Shown: positions 38,367-47,361 of the stretch, piece after piece
How positions within the stretch are numbered: the first letter of the stretch is position 1
How the letters are laid out: every line of letters begins with the position of its first letter
Origin: Longimicrobiales bacterium
GTDB taxonomy: Bacteria > Gemmatimonadota > Gemmatimonadetes > Longimicrobiales > Gaopeijiaceae
Assembly: GCA_028823235.1 (NCBI GenBank)
Contig: JAPKBW010000003.1
Coordinates: 1-64,000 of the forward strand
DNA length: 64,000 nucleotides
Reading direction: 5' to 3'
Program-made: the position numbers and the translations under genes
The notes under the pieces: generated by a model
The model's database searches: none
What the model was told of the DNA's origin: nothing
Seen by the model: only the letters and a program-made list of their open reading frames with translations

Positions 38367-38588
38367 GAGGAGCGGCTTCACCGCCCAGAGTTTGACAGCC
38401 TGTAAAGCTGCCTCACCCCCCGTAGCGTGTCAATCGGAACCGTGCCCCGATCCAGGAGCCCAAAAACCGATTGCCGAGGTGATATGCACCGGGTAGTGGC
38501 GGTTGTTCCCTGTCCGGAAAACAGAAGGCCGGCGCACGCCGAAAGATGCATCGGTCCATCAGACGATGAATCGCCATAATGCGACCGG

Positions 38589-39662
38589 TCAAAAGTACAG
38601 TAAGGTCGCGAGGCGGAAGGTGGAAACCGCGTCCCCGATGGCCGGGTCGTAGTAGTCATAATTGAACCCGATTTTGTTCTTCCCAAGGAAGTAGAACATC
38701 ATGCCAGGCGTGAGCAGCAGCCCGCCGTCCTGGTCGATCATCTTGGCAGGGTCAGTGGCGCTGATCCGGCCAATGGGCTCAATGCCGACGATCCGTTCGT
38801 TGGAGAGCGGGAAGTAGTAGGAAGCGGAGATTTGACTGGTGACGAAATCATTCGCGATGTATTCGCCGGGGGTCGTGACCGCATCGAGGGACTCCCAGTT
38901 GTCACCCGCCACGAACGACCCTTGGAGTAGCCAGCCGTCACGCCAAGTCCCTACCTGAACGTCGGCGCCCCACGCGTAAGCGAATGCGGTCTCGTCGTCC
39001 GGGTCGAGGTAGTCCTTGGCCGTTGCGTTCGCGCCGACTTGGATGTTGTCCGTCGCCATATAGGTGACCCGACCGGCGTAGGACTTGGCATCGTTCACGT
39101 CCGTGACCGCCGGGAGCGTTCCGTTGGTAATCGTGGCGAGGTAGCCGAACCGACCGAACGAGCCATCGAACTTGATGCCCGTGTCGCGGTTCGAGTAGAG
39201 GAGGCGCTCCGTCATCCGGCTGTATGAGCATAGGCGCCCTACCCCGGTGCAGGTGTCGTACCCGACGACGGTTCCGGTGCGTTCAACCAGCGAGAGGTCC
39301 GTCGAGCTGGAAAGCTCAAAGAGGTCGAATGCGCGTTTGAACTGACCGAACGACAGTCGGAAGCCATCACTGAAGTTCAGTCGAACGTAGGCGTCGAGCA
39401 GCGTAGCTCGACTGGATGCGAAGTCCGTCTGGACTCGGGCCGTAACGAAGTCGGTGAAGTCCGCATCGACAATGAGCCTCGCCCGACGGAGGAAGAAGTC
39501 GGAGTCCGAACCGTCCACAGAGGATGACCAGTATTGGGTATGGAGACGACCACCTAGTCGGAGGTTCGCACCGCGCGCAGAAATCTCCGTCTGGGCCTCA
39601 ACCAAGGTCGGGACCCCAAGCGTGAGAATTAAGAGTGCAATCGCCAACCGAGAGCGTCGCAT
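38589..39662 (-). CDS. OprO/OprP-type outer-membrane porin
   Basis: Exported beta-barrel protein of the phosphate-selective porin family. I start at the seventh codon of the open frame, giving MRRSRLAIALLILTLGVPTL with cleavage after VEAQ, 357 residues. Alternating strand sequence such as LRLGGRLHTQYWSS and FFLRRARLIVDADFTDF is typical. The last residues LATLLYF end in phenylalanine, as outer-membrane proteins do. Ion preference is not predictable from this sequence. Confidence 0.88.
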   Translation of the reverse strand: MRRSRLAIALLILTLGVPTLVEAQTEISARGANLRLGGRLHTQYWSSSVDGSDSDFFLRRARLIVDADFTDFVTARVQTDFASSRATLLDAYVRLNFSDGFRLSFGQFKRAFDLFELSSSTDLSLVERTGTVVGYDTCTGVGRLCSYSRMTERLLYSNRDTGIKFDGSFGRFGYLATITNGTLPAVTDVNDAKSYAGRVTYMATDNIQVGANATAKDYLDPDDETAFAYAWGADVQVGTWRDGWLLQGSFVAGDNWESLDAVTTPGEYIANDFVTSQISASYYFPLSNERIVGIEPIGRISATDPAKMIDQDGGLLLTPGMMFYFLGKNKIGFNYDYYDPAIGDAVSTFRLATLLYF

Positions 39663-40236
39663 GTCCGGTCTACCCTTCATTCGTGAGAAAATGCTTCACC
39701 GCAAAGGTGCGGTGCTGAAGAAATGTCACGGTCTTGGTGCCACGGCTCAACACTAGAAACGCCAAACAACCGCTCCGTTACGGCGCCGTTACTGGCGAGT
39801 CTGCGCGAGCGGTCCGCTTTTGTCGGCCACCTCGACGGCTCCTGGTGTCGACATTCGGCCGATACCGATCGCCCACACCCGGATCTGTCAGGAAAACAGC
39901 TCACTTGATCGCCGGGTCCTTTCTTCCGAACTGGTCGACACAACGGGCCTCGGAACAGTTGCGGAGGATAGGAGGTGCCTCAGTCTTCCTGATCGATCGG
40001 GATTATCATGCGCGCACGCGCGCCCTGTTCTTCCCCACGGTTCTCCAGTTCCAGTGTGCCTGGATTGCCTCACGTATTCTCTTAAATTTACCAGAGGCCG
40101 CATTCGGGACGAGCCGCCCCGATATCGAACAGTTGCCGCATAGACAAGAACTGGACGAGCCGGCCGTAATCACGTAGCTCGTCGGGCAGAGTCCGGTCGT
40201 CCCGTACCACCTCAGCACAACCCCGTCGGAGATCCT
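39663..40236. other. Intergenic stretch between divergent genes
   Basis: About 570 bases between the porin and the D-aminoacylase fusion, which point away from each other. It must hold both promoters. I see no convincing conserved protein, operator or hairpin with a T-tract. The frames open in it have no protein-like character. Confidence 0.5.
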
Positions 40237-42303
40237 ATGGCACGCTCACACGAGTGGACCCTTCCCACCGTTGCCGTTCTCGCGATCATCCTGAGCGCCC
40301 TGTCTTACTCGCCCGAGCTCTCCGCCCAAAACGCTACAGCACCGTGCTCGGCCGAGGCGAACCGGCACTTCGATTTCTGGGAGGGGCGGTGGATGGTCAG
40401 AGCTGGGAACGGTACACTCGCCGGCCACAACACCATCTCGATGATCCTAGGCGAGTGTGTGCTCCGTGAGCACTACACCACGCCATCGGGCCATGAGGGA
40501 CAGTCGTTCAACGCCTGGGACGCTTCCCGCGCCGTCTGGCACCAGACCTGGATGGACAACGGAGGTGCCCTTCTCATCCTCGAGGGAGGGTATGAGGGCG
40601 ACACTATGATCATGCAGGGCGAGACGGTCGGGCCGAACGGCACCGTGACGCTCAACCGGGTCTCGTGGTCCAAAATAGACGGAGATCCAGACCAGGTACG
40701 TCAGTTTTGGGAGGCGTCAAAGGATGCCGGCAGGACGTGGCGTGTCGCGTTCGACCGCCGATACATCCGCCAATCTAGTTCCGCTGACTGGGACGTGCTG
40801 ATCCAGGGCGGCACTGTAATAAACGGGACCGGTGAACCGGGCTTCTCGGCCGACGTCGCCATTGTGGGAGACCGAGTTGAGAGAGTGTCCCGCACCTCGC
40901 TCGATCCACAGCGAGCTTCTCGCGTCATTGATGCGACGGGGATGGTAGTCAGTCCGGGCTTCGTGGACATCCACACCCATCTGGACCCATTGATGCGCCT
41001 TCCCGGTGCGGAAAGTCATGTGCGACAGGGGGTGACGTCCGCCCTCGGCGGGCCAGACGGAAGTTCCCCGTGGCCCCTGAGCGACTACATGGAAGAGGCG
41101 CAGGCGATCGGGGTCGGCCTGAACGTCGGGTATATGATCGGGCACAACACAGTGCGCCGAGCCGTCTTAGGACTCGAGAATCGCGCCCCGTCGCCGGCAG
41201 AGCTCGAGGAAATGAAGTCGATGATCGCTCGAGGAATGGATGACGGAGCGTATGGGATCTCGACCGGACTCAAGTATCTGCCCGGTGCCTTCTCAGGGGT
41301 TGATGAGGTAATCGAGCTATCACGCGTGGCCTCGGACCGGGGCGGCTTCTACACGTCGCACCTGCGCGAGGAAGGCCTGGGCCTCCTGGAGAGCGTTTCT
41401 GAAGCGTTGGAGATTGGGAAGATGGCCGATATCCCGATCGTTCTGACCCACCACAAGGTGGTTGGCCAGCCCATGTGGGGCTCGTCAGCCAGCACGCTCG
41501 CGATGGTGGATTCCGCTCGAGCGGCAGGTACGGACGCAATGATCGACCAGTACCCCTACACGGCGAGTTACTCGGGAATCACGATTCTCGTGCCGGCGTG
41601 GGCCATGGAAGGTGGCACCGACGCACTGCTCGCCCGTGCAGACGATCCCGCCACCTCGGACAGCGTTCTGGCCGGCATCGAATTCAACATTATCAACGAC
41701 CGCGGAGGAAATGACCTCAGGCGGGTGCAGTTCGGCCTTGTCCCCTGGGATCGGTCCCTTGAAGGGCAGACCCTCTACGACTGGGCGGTGCGTGACGGCC
41801 TCGACCCAACGCCTGCCACCGGGGCCCACTTGGTCATCGAGGCAGTGAGACGGGGCGGGGCAAGCGGCATATACCACGCTATGTCCGAGGACGACGTCGC
41901 GGCGATCATGGCCCACCCACAAACGATGATCGCCTCCGATGGTCGGCTCGTCGAGAATGGAGACGGGCATCCGCATCCACGCTGGTATGGCACCTTCCCT
42001 CGTGTGCTCGGCCGCTATGCCCGCGAACAGGGCGTACTGACACTCGAGCAGGCCGTGCGCAAGATGACCACGATGCCTGCCGAGCGGATCGGGCTACGAC
42101 AGCGGGGCCAGCTCCGCGAAGGCTGGTTCGCCGACGTGGTCGTGTTCAATCCGGAAACGGTGAATGACCGCGCAACGTTCCAAGCCCCGCATCAATACCC
42201 GATCGGAATCGACTGGGTCTTGGTGAACGGCGAGATCGCGGTGGAAGACGGTGAATATCACGATGTACGAAGTGGCAGGGTGCTTATGCGCGGGCGGAAC
42301 TGA
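40237..42303 (+). CDS. Secreted fusion of a DUF1579-like domain with a D-aminoacylase-type amidohydrolase
   Basis: A 688-residue exported protein. A signal peptide (MARSHEWTLPTVAVLAIILS, cleavage near SAQ) is followed by a domain of about 150 residues with HFDFWEGRWMV, REHYTT and WMDNGG, resembling DUF1579-type lipocalin-like proteins. From about residue 185 it is an N-acyl-D-amino-acid deacylase-like amidohydrolase: GFVDIHTHLDP (His ligands near 244), ISTGLKYLPGAFS, FYTSHLRE, IVLTHHKVVG and MIASDGRL. The position where D-aminoacylases carry the metal-binding Cys (usually GNCG) reads GGPDGSS. Specificity is therefore uncertain; N-acyl-D-amino acids or D-peptides are possible substrates. Confidence 0.88.
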   Translation: MARSHEWTLPTVAVLAIILSALSYSPELSAQNATAPCSAEANRHFDFWEGRWMVRAGNGTLAGHNTISMILGECVLREHYTTPSGHEGQSFNAWDASRAVWHQTWMDNGGALLILEGGYEGDTMIMQGETVGPNGTVTLNRVSWSKIDGDPDQVRQFWEASKDAGRTWRVAFDRRYIRQSSSADWDVLIQGGTVINGTGEPGFSADVAIVGDRVERVSRTSLDPQRASRVIDATGMVVSPGFVDIHTHLDPLMRLPGAESHVRQGVTSALGGPDGSSPWPLSDYMEEAQAIGVGLNVGYMIGHNTVRRAVLGLENRAPSPAELEEMKSMIARGMDDGAYGISTGLKYLPGAFSGVDEVIELSRVASDRGGFYTSHLREEGLGLLESVSEALEIGKMADIPIVLTHHKVVGQPMWGSSASTLAMVDSARAAGTDAMIDQYPYTASYSGITILVPAWAMEGGTDALLARADDPATSDSVLAGIEFNIINDRGGNDLRRVQFGLVPWDRSLEGQTLYDWAVRDGLDPTPATGAHLVIEAVRRGGASGIYHAMSEDDVAAIMAHPQTMIASDGRLVENGDGHPHPRWYGTFPRVLGRYAREQGVLTLEQAVRKMTTMPAERIGLRQRGQLREGWFADVVVFNPETVNDRATFQAPHQYPIGIDWVLVNGEIAVEDGEYHDVRSGRVLMRGRN

Positions 42304-42643
42304 CCGCCTGCGCATAAATTGCCCTTACCGCATCCCGAGCCACCACGCGGTTCGCATCTCACTCTGGGAGGCGCTCGCGGCTCCCTCTGGAAGCCAGCGG
42401 CCAGAAAGCGTCTGGTCTTGACTAAGTTGAACGGACTCCGTGTGCGTCGATCCCCTGCTCTCAAACACGATCTCTACTCGAGCGCCCGGTGACATGCCGG
42501 AGAGTAGGGTCAGAGCAGTCAGAGAGAGCGACAGCACGCATGGTAAAGCCTCACAACGAGCGAGAGACGGGGGCTAGGTCGCTTCTGACGGGCCTGTCCA
42601 CCGGAAGCTAGGACCGCTCCTAGCCCCCGACTATCTTCCGAGC
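42304..42643. other. Intergenic stretch before murB
   Basis: About 340 bases. A minus-strand frame (42325-42537, 70 residues, GTG start) begins with a weakly hydrophobic stretch, LSLSLTALTLLSG. It has only a distant GAGG before it and no recognisable family. I do not call it a gene. Confidence 0.4.
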
Positions 42644-43594
42644 ATGACCACTGACGCAGCCGGAATCGGGGACAAACTGAAAGCGGCCCTAGGCCCGCTT
42701 GTCGTGCGACGCGATGTGCCACTCGCGCCTCTCACCACGTTCCGTATTGGCGGGCCGGCAGATTTTTTCGTCAGCACTCGGACACCGGATGAACTGGCCT
42801 CCGTGGTATCCACTGCAAGAAGTCTTGGAATTCCGTGGTTCCTGCTCGGCCGTGGCGCGAACATTCTGGTTAGCGATCGTGGCTTCCGCGGCCTGGTGGT
42901 TCACAACCAAGTCCAGGGCATCGACTTCCTTGACGACACGAGTGTCCGTGCCGGGGCCGGAGTGGAGACCTTCCCCGATCTGATCGATCAGACCGTCGCG
43001 CGCGGGTTAGGCGGCCTGCATCACTTCGTCGGCATCCCCAGCACAGTAGGCGGCGCACTGTGGCAGAATCTGCACTTCCTGTCACCGGGGCCTGCCCGCG
43101 AGCGGACCGTATTTATCGAGGAGGTCCTCGAGTCCGCCGACATCCTGACTGAAGAGGGAGATCGCACCACGGTTGGGGTCGACTACTTCGAGTTTGGCTA
43201 CGATGAGAGCATCCTGCACCACCGTGACGACATCGTGCTCAGTGCGACATTCCGGCTGACGGAGGCTCCGATCGATGAACTCCGGCGGGTGATGCGCGAG
43301 AATCTCAAATGGCGAGATGACCGGCATCCGGATCTGTGGCTGTATCCTTGCGCCGGATCGATTTTCCAAAAAATCGAAGGCATCGGGGCCGGGCGACTAA
43401 TCGACGAGTGCGGACTCAAGGGACACGTGTCAGGGGGCGCGGGGATCTTCCACAATCACGCCAACATCATCGTGAATCTCGGAGGTGCCACGGCCGCCGA
43501 GGTGCGGGGTCTCATCGACCTCGCCCAAACGACGGTTAAGCGGGAAACAGGGCACACACTCGAAACCGAGATCGCCTTCGTCGGGGAATTTTGA
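42644..43594 (+). CDS. murB: UDP-N-acetylmuramate dehydrogenase
   Basis: FAD enzyme that reduces UDP-GlcNAc-enolpyruvate to UDP-MurNAc in peptidoglycan synthesis. The 316 residues show TTFRIGGPADFFV, LGRGANILVSDRGF, the FAD loop GIPSTVGGALWQN, and YPCAGSIFQK with the catalytic Ser. The C-terminal HANIIVNLGGATAAEV follows. It sits away from other cell-wall genes, which is not unusual. It ends two bases from the convergent esterase gene. Confidence 0.96.
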   Translation: MTTDAAGIGDKLKAALGPLVVRRDVPLAPLTTFRIGGPADFFVSTRTPDELASVVSTARSLGIPWFLLGRGANILVSDRGFRGLVVHNQVQGIDFLDDTSVRAGAGVETFPDLIDQTVARGLGGLHHFVGIPSTVGGALWQNLHFLSPGPARERTVFIEEVLESADILTEEGDRTTVGVDYFEFGYDESILHHRDDIVLSATFRLTEAPIDELRRVMRENLKWRDDRHPDLWLYPCAGSIFQKIEGIGAGRLIDECGLKGHVSGGAGIFHNHANIIVNLGGATAAEVRGLIDLAQTTVKRETGHTLETEIAFVGEF

Positions 43595-43595
43595 A

Positions 43596-44279
43596 TTAGG
43601 GCGTGATTTTGCCCGCGACCAACGACCGAAGGGCTTCGGCGTCGATGTCGTGACGGCCCGCATAGGTGACCGTCCGATAGGCAATCTCCGCTTCAGCCAG
43701 TCGGGCCTTCTCCGCTTTTCCTAGCAGGGGGTCAAGAGCGTGGTCTTCGGTGCCTCGAATCATGACCACGTCGGCACTCGAAAAGGCCTCACGCGCCCTC
43801 GGAAGATCTAGGTCCGGTGGAGTGAAATCTCCCCAGAAGTAGAGATTCTTCGGGCGAGCGCTCCCCTGCGTAACCCAGCGCGCGGCGGTCGCCACCCCCT
43901 GCGAGAACCCGAGCACGGTCAGAGGAAGGTCACGGCCACCCGCGAGTCGGACTTCTTCCCGTACAGAGTCCGCGAGACGGTCGAGGTATCCCACATAGTC
44001 TGCGATCTCAGCCAGACGGTCCTCACGGGTCATCCAGGTCGCGCCGACGAGAGCCGCTGATCCGTGTCGCCCGGGCTCGTGCGCTACGTAGAAACGCGAC
44101 AGCGCGTCCGGGGCCACGATGAGCCGGCGGCCATCATTGATCGGCTCGAATCGGCGAAGGAATCGTCGTCCCAGTTGGTTGTAACCATGAAGTACGACCC
44201 ACACTTCCTCGGCAACGGCAGGATCTCCGAGGGTCCAGTATCTCGCCGTGCGCTGGACCTGGATCTGATGCTCCTTCAA
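43596..44279 (-). CDS. Phospholipase/carboxylesterase-type alpha/beta hydrolase
   Basis: A 227-residue cytoplasmic serine hydrolase of the YpfH/carboxylesterase group. Visible are the oxyanion LHGYNQLGRRF near residue 31, nucleophile elbow LGFSQGVATAA near residue 121, an acid in RGTEDHALDP and the catalytic His in YAGRHDID. The only start before the conserved part is TTG, which overlaps the rfbC stop (TTGA, 44276-44279). So its translation probably depends on ribosomes finishing rfbC. Substrate unknown. Confidence 0.85.
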   Translation of the reverse strand: MKEHQIQVQRTARYWTLGDPAVAEEVWVVLHGYNQLGRRFLRRFEPINDGRRLIVAPDALSRFYVAHEPGRHGSAALVGATWMTREDRLAEIADYVGYLDRLADSVREEVRLAGGRDLPLTVLGFSQGVATAARWVTQGSARPKNLYFWGDFTPPDLDLPRAREAFSSADVVMIRGTEDHALDPLLGKAEKARLAEAEIAYRTVTYAGRHDIDAEALRSLVAGKITP

Positions 44280-44838
44280 GGATCAGTGATCCGGAAGGAG
44301 TTGTCGCAACCGTCGAGCGTTGGCTGACGCTGGTCGGCATCGGAGAGAATCGGATCCGTGACCGGCCACTGGATCCCGAGCGCAGGGTCGTTCCAACGGA
44401 GCCCTCGGCTCAACTCTGGTTCGTAGGGCGCCGTCACCTTGTACAGCACATCGGCTGTCTCGGACAGGATACAGTATCCGTGAGCGAAGCCGGGTGGGAC
44501 CCAGAGCATGTCTCCGGTATCGACGTCGAGGGCCTGCCCGACCCAACGCCCGTAGGTCCCCCCCCCATGCGCAGGTCGACTGCGACATCGTAGATCGCGC
44601 CGCTGACGACGGTGATGAGCTTCCCCTGTGCCTGAGGCGGCAGCTGATAATGAAGACCCCGGAGCACCCCCCGCATGGATCGTGTCAGGTTGTCCTGAAC
44701 GAACGGGGCGTCGATCCCCGCAGCCGTGAAAGCCTCTGCCTGAAAGATCTCCTTGAAGTACCCACGATCGTCGAGATGTCGTTCCGGGCGAACCAGAACC
44801 ACGTCCCGAATCTGAAGAGGGTGAAAGGAGAAGCCCAT
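44276..44838 (-). pseudogene. rfbC: dTDP-4-dehydrorhamnose 3,5-epimerase, frameshifted at a poly-G tract
   Basis: The first frame (44838 down to about 44558) gives MGFSFHPLQIRDVVLVRPER and LDDRGYFKE, then NLTRSMRGVLRGLHYQLPP and IYDVAVDLRM, the RmlC N-terminus. It then runs into nonsense. The second frame, 44276-44557, gives TYGRWVGQALDVDTGDMLWV, PPGFAHGY and the C-terminus. The frames meet at nine consecutive G on the minus strand (44558-44566). Ten G would restore a 187-residue enzyme with the normal spacing. It is either a phase-variable switch, a true mutation or a sequencing error in a homopolymer. The enzyme normally makes dTDP-L-rhamnose precursors for surface polysaccharide. Confidence 0.88.
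44558..44566. repeat. C9 homopolymer inside rfbC
   Basis: Nine C on the plus strand at the exact point where the rfbC frame breaks. Long G/C tracts of this kind are typical contingency loci and are also typical places of sequencing error. Confidence 0.9.
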
Positions 44839-44935
44839 GTCACCTAGTAAAAGCGTTATACGAACCGGTCTCGCTAAATCAACCGGTAGACAAATCTCGC
44901 TAGCGGGGGAAGCACGGGCAACGACTCGATCAGGT

Positions 44936-46330
44936 CTAGTCGTCGTCCATTAAGAGGCGGCGCAACTCGCGCCCGAACCGCCGTCGAATCCGCGCCAACA
45001 GCAGCACCGAGACAACGCCGATACCGACGGCGAGTCCCCACCAGACACCACGGGGTCCCAACTCCGTACGGAATCCAAGCCAGGCACTCACCGGAAGACC
45101 AATGAACCAGAATCCGACGAGATTCATGATCATCGGTACTCGCGTGTCACCGACACCCCGCAGGGCACCCGCCCCAGCAACCTGCAATCCATCGAAGATC
45201 TGAAAGACGCCGGCGATCGGGAGAAGAAGCGCAGCCGCCGTGATCACTCGGGGATCCGAGCTAAAAATTCGGGCAAGCAGCCCGGGCGCTGTCAGAAACA
45301 TTGCCGCAGTGACAGCCATGAACAGGGTTGACGTGATCAGGCCCGCCCCGACCGCTCGACGGGCGCCGGGGGGATCACCACGGCCTACGGCCTGCCCCAC
45401 CACTACGCTGGTAGCTTGGGCGACCCCGACCGGGATCATGAAGGTGAGTGCCGCCAACTGCAGCGCGACTTGATGACTGGCGATAGCGATCGTCCCCATG
45501 AGGCCCATCAAGAGTCCGGCCGCTCCAAAAACACCATATTCCAGCCACTGCTGCGCACCGATCGGGGCACCGACCCTGATGAATCTCTTGAGCGGGGCCA
45601 GCGCGAGCGCCTCTCGCCTCAGTGGAATAAGCGCCGGACGCAGGTCCCCCCACGCGATGACCGTGAGAAGGATGACCATGAACCAACGACTCACGCTGGT
45701 CGTCCACGCGGACCCCGCCGCCCCAAAGCTGGGGGCGCCGAGGTTGCCGAAGATCAGCACCCAGTTGAGGAAGAAATTGACCAGGTTGGCGGCCACGACC
45801 GTGAAGACGATGGGCCGGACCCGAGTCATTGCCTGCAGACTCTGTCTCAGCACGCCGAACGCGTAGAAGGGGAAAATCCCCAGGATCAAACCGTGCGCGT
45901 ACTGAGCCGCAACGGGAACGACGTCCACCGGCTGGCGCGCGAGGGTGAGTAGCGGCCCAGCCGGCACAAGAAGGATCATGGCGATGACGCTGAGCCCCAG
46001 GGCCAGCACGCCGCCACGCTGCACGCCTCGCGCAACCCCTACGGAATCATTCGCACCCACCGCCTGTGCGATGACCGGATCGAGAGCGAACAGCACCCCC
46101 ATCCCGAAGACGGCCATGCCGAAGAAGTAAAGATTTCCGATCGCGACCGCCGCGAGATCGGTGGCGGAGACCCGCCCAACCATGATGGTGTCCACGGCAC
46201 CCATGGACATCAGGCCGATCTGAACGAGAGCGACCGGCGCCGCGAGCGCAACGAGAGTACGCACATCGGCCCGGCTCGGACGATAGGCCGGCAGGCGCAC
46301 CCGCAGTGCCCTGGTCGCCGGATCGCTCAC
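44936..46330 (-). CDS. MATE family efflux transporter
   Basis: Twelve-segment inner-membrane antiporter of the NorM/DinF type that exports drugs or metabolites using Na+ or H+. The 464 residues show MSMGAVDTIMVGRVSATDLAAVA in segment 1-2, FALDPVIAQAVGANDSVGVARG, and the symmetrical VGQAVGRGDPPGARRAV in the second half. It starts at a GTG. Substrate is unknown. Confidence 0.93.
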   Translation of the reverse strand: MSDPATRALRVRLPAYRPSRADVRTLVALAAPVALVQIGLMSMGAVDTIMVGRVSATDLAAVAIGNLYFFGMAVFGMGVLFALDPVIAQAVGANDSVGVARGVQRGGVLALGLSVIAMILLVPAGPLLTLARQPVDVVPVAAQYAHGLILGIFPFYAFGVLRQSLQAMTRVRPIVFTVVAANLVNFFLNWVLIFGNLGAPSFGAAGSAWTTSVSRWFMVILLTVIAWGDLRPALIPLRREALALAPLKRFIRVGAPIGAQQWLEYGVFGAAGLLMGLMGTIAIASHQVALQLAALTFMIPVGVAQATSVVVGQAVGRGDPPGARRAVGAGLITSTLFMAVTAAMFLTAPGLLARIFSSDPRVITAAALLLPIAGVFQIFDGLQVAGAGALRGVGDTRVPMIMNLVGFWFIGLPVSAWLGFRTELGPRGVWWGLAVGIGVVSVLLLARIRRRFGRELRRLLMDDD

Positions 46331-46369
46331 ACCAGGGCCCCGGCCAGCCTCGACATCAGGCCGGAGGAA

Positions 46370-46651
46370 CTACTCGTTTGCCCTTTCTGGAGCAGGCCTA
46401 TGGTCCCAGCGATCGTCGCGATCAGGATCGTCGTCATCCCGAAGGCTCTCCTCGGGAGCGGGACGCAGGTCAGGCATGATGTCGCCCCCCCGTAGCGCAC
46501 GATCCCTCCGAACTTCGGCCAACAACAGGGCGTCTTCATCGTCCGGCGGTGGGGCAAAGGTGGGGGTGTCGCCCTCATGAATCGCAAAGAGGGGAATCCA
46601 GGTCGTCGGCGTCCGTACCCAGAAGGCTGCGAAACGTGTAGGGCCACGCAC
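46370..46651 (-). CDS. Hypothetical acidic small protein
   Basis: A 93-residue frame with a GTG start 40 bases upstream of the MATE gene. The first part (FAAFWVRTPTTWIPLFAIHE) is neutral; the rest is strongly acidic and proline-rich (FAPPPDDEDALLLAEVRRD). Codon choice looks protein-like, but AAGGA lies directly against the start, leaving no spacer. I recognise no family. An overlapping frame to 46327 is less protein-like. Confidence 0.35.
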   Translation of the reverse strand: MRGPTRFAAFWVRTPTTWIPLFAIHEGDTPTFAPPPDDEDALLLAEVRRDRALRGGDIMPDLRPAPEESLRDDDDPDRDDRWDHRPAPERANE

Positions 46652-46872
46652 TCCTTACCGCTTCAGATCAATGTAGACCACGTCCGCGACTAACCAGACG
46701 ATCGCCGCGACGACGGTCTCCAGGAAGGGGATCATGGGACGGCATCCTCCGGGATGCGGATCGGTACGAGGTAACCTTCCCTACGCTCGAGGTGGCTGGT
46801 TTGTTCTTCGGCGTTGCCGACCGACCCACGCATGCCGATGATACCGCGCGAATCCTTCAGGACACGAACTCC

Positions 46873-47361
46873 ATGGCTCGACCGAACGAATCTCCAGGTA
46901 CTCGGCTCCGCTCAGCGTGGCTTCGGCTCTCGCCCCTGCCGGGCGGTCGCTGGCTTTTCTCCCGGCTCTTGGGCCATATGGTCCCCTACAGCGGAACGAT
47001 CGGAGCACACGTCGAGCTGTTCGAGCCCGGGGAGGTAAGAATCACACTGGCCGATCGCAGGAAGGTCCGGAACCATCTTCGCTCATTTCATGCGATCGCT
47101 CTGGCCAATCTTGGAGAGCTTTCGACCGGCCTGGCACTACTCGGAGCCATGGGGGAAGACATCCGCGGAATTCTTACCGGACTCGATGTGACATACCGAA
47201 AAAAAGCCAGAGGGCCTCTGGAGGCTCACGTAGAAATCGAGATCCCCGAGGTTACGGAAAGCATCGAGCACACGGTCGTCGCGGATATCCGTGACGCCGC
47301 AGGCGACGTGGTCGCCACAGTTGCTGCTCGCTGGCGCCTCTCACCGGTTCCAACACGCTGA
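46873..47361 (+). CDS. DUF4442-family hotdog protein
   Basis: A 162-residue protein resembling the PaaI-like DUF4442 group, thought to be acyl-CoA thioesterases. RNHLRSFHAIALANLGELSTG matches the hotdog central helix with the NHxxS-type motif. ATG 46873 is chosen over the frame start at 46792, which adds 27 uncharacteristic residues. The stop overlaps the ATG of the next gene (TGATG), so the two are probably coupled. Confidence 0.78.
   Translation: MARPNESPGTRLRSAWLRLSPLPGGRWLFSRLLGHMVPYSGTIGAHVELFEPGEVRITLADRRKVRNHLRSFHAIALANLGELSTGLALLGAMGEDIRGILTGLDVTYRKKARGPLEAHVEIEIPEVTESIEHTVVADIRDAAGDVVATVAARWRLSPVPTR

Noticed and set aside
46327-46647. 106-residue frame overlapping the MATE start
   Set aside because: Codon choice is less protein-like than the overlapping acidic frame at 46370-46651, and it has no family resemblance.
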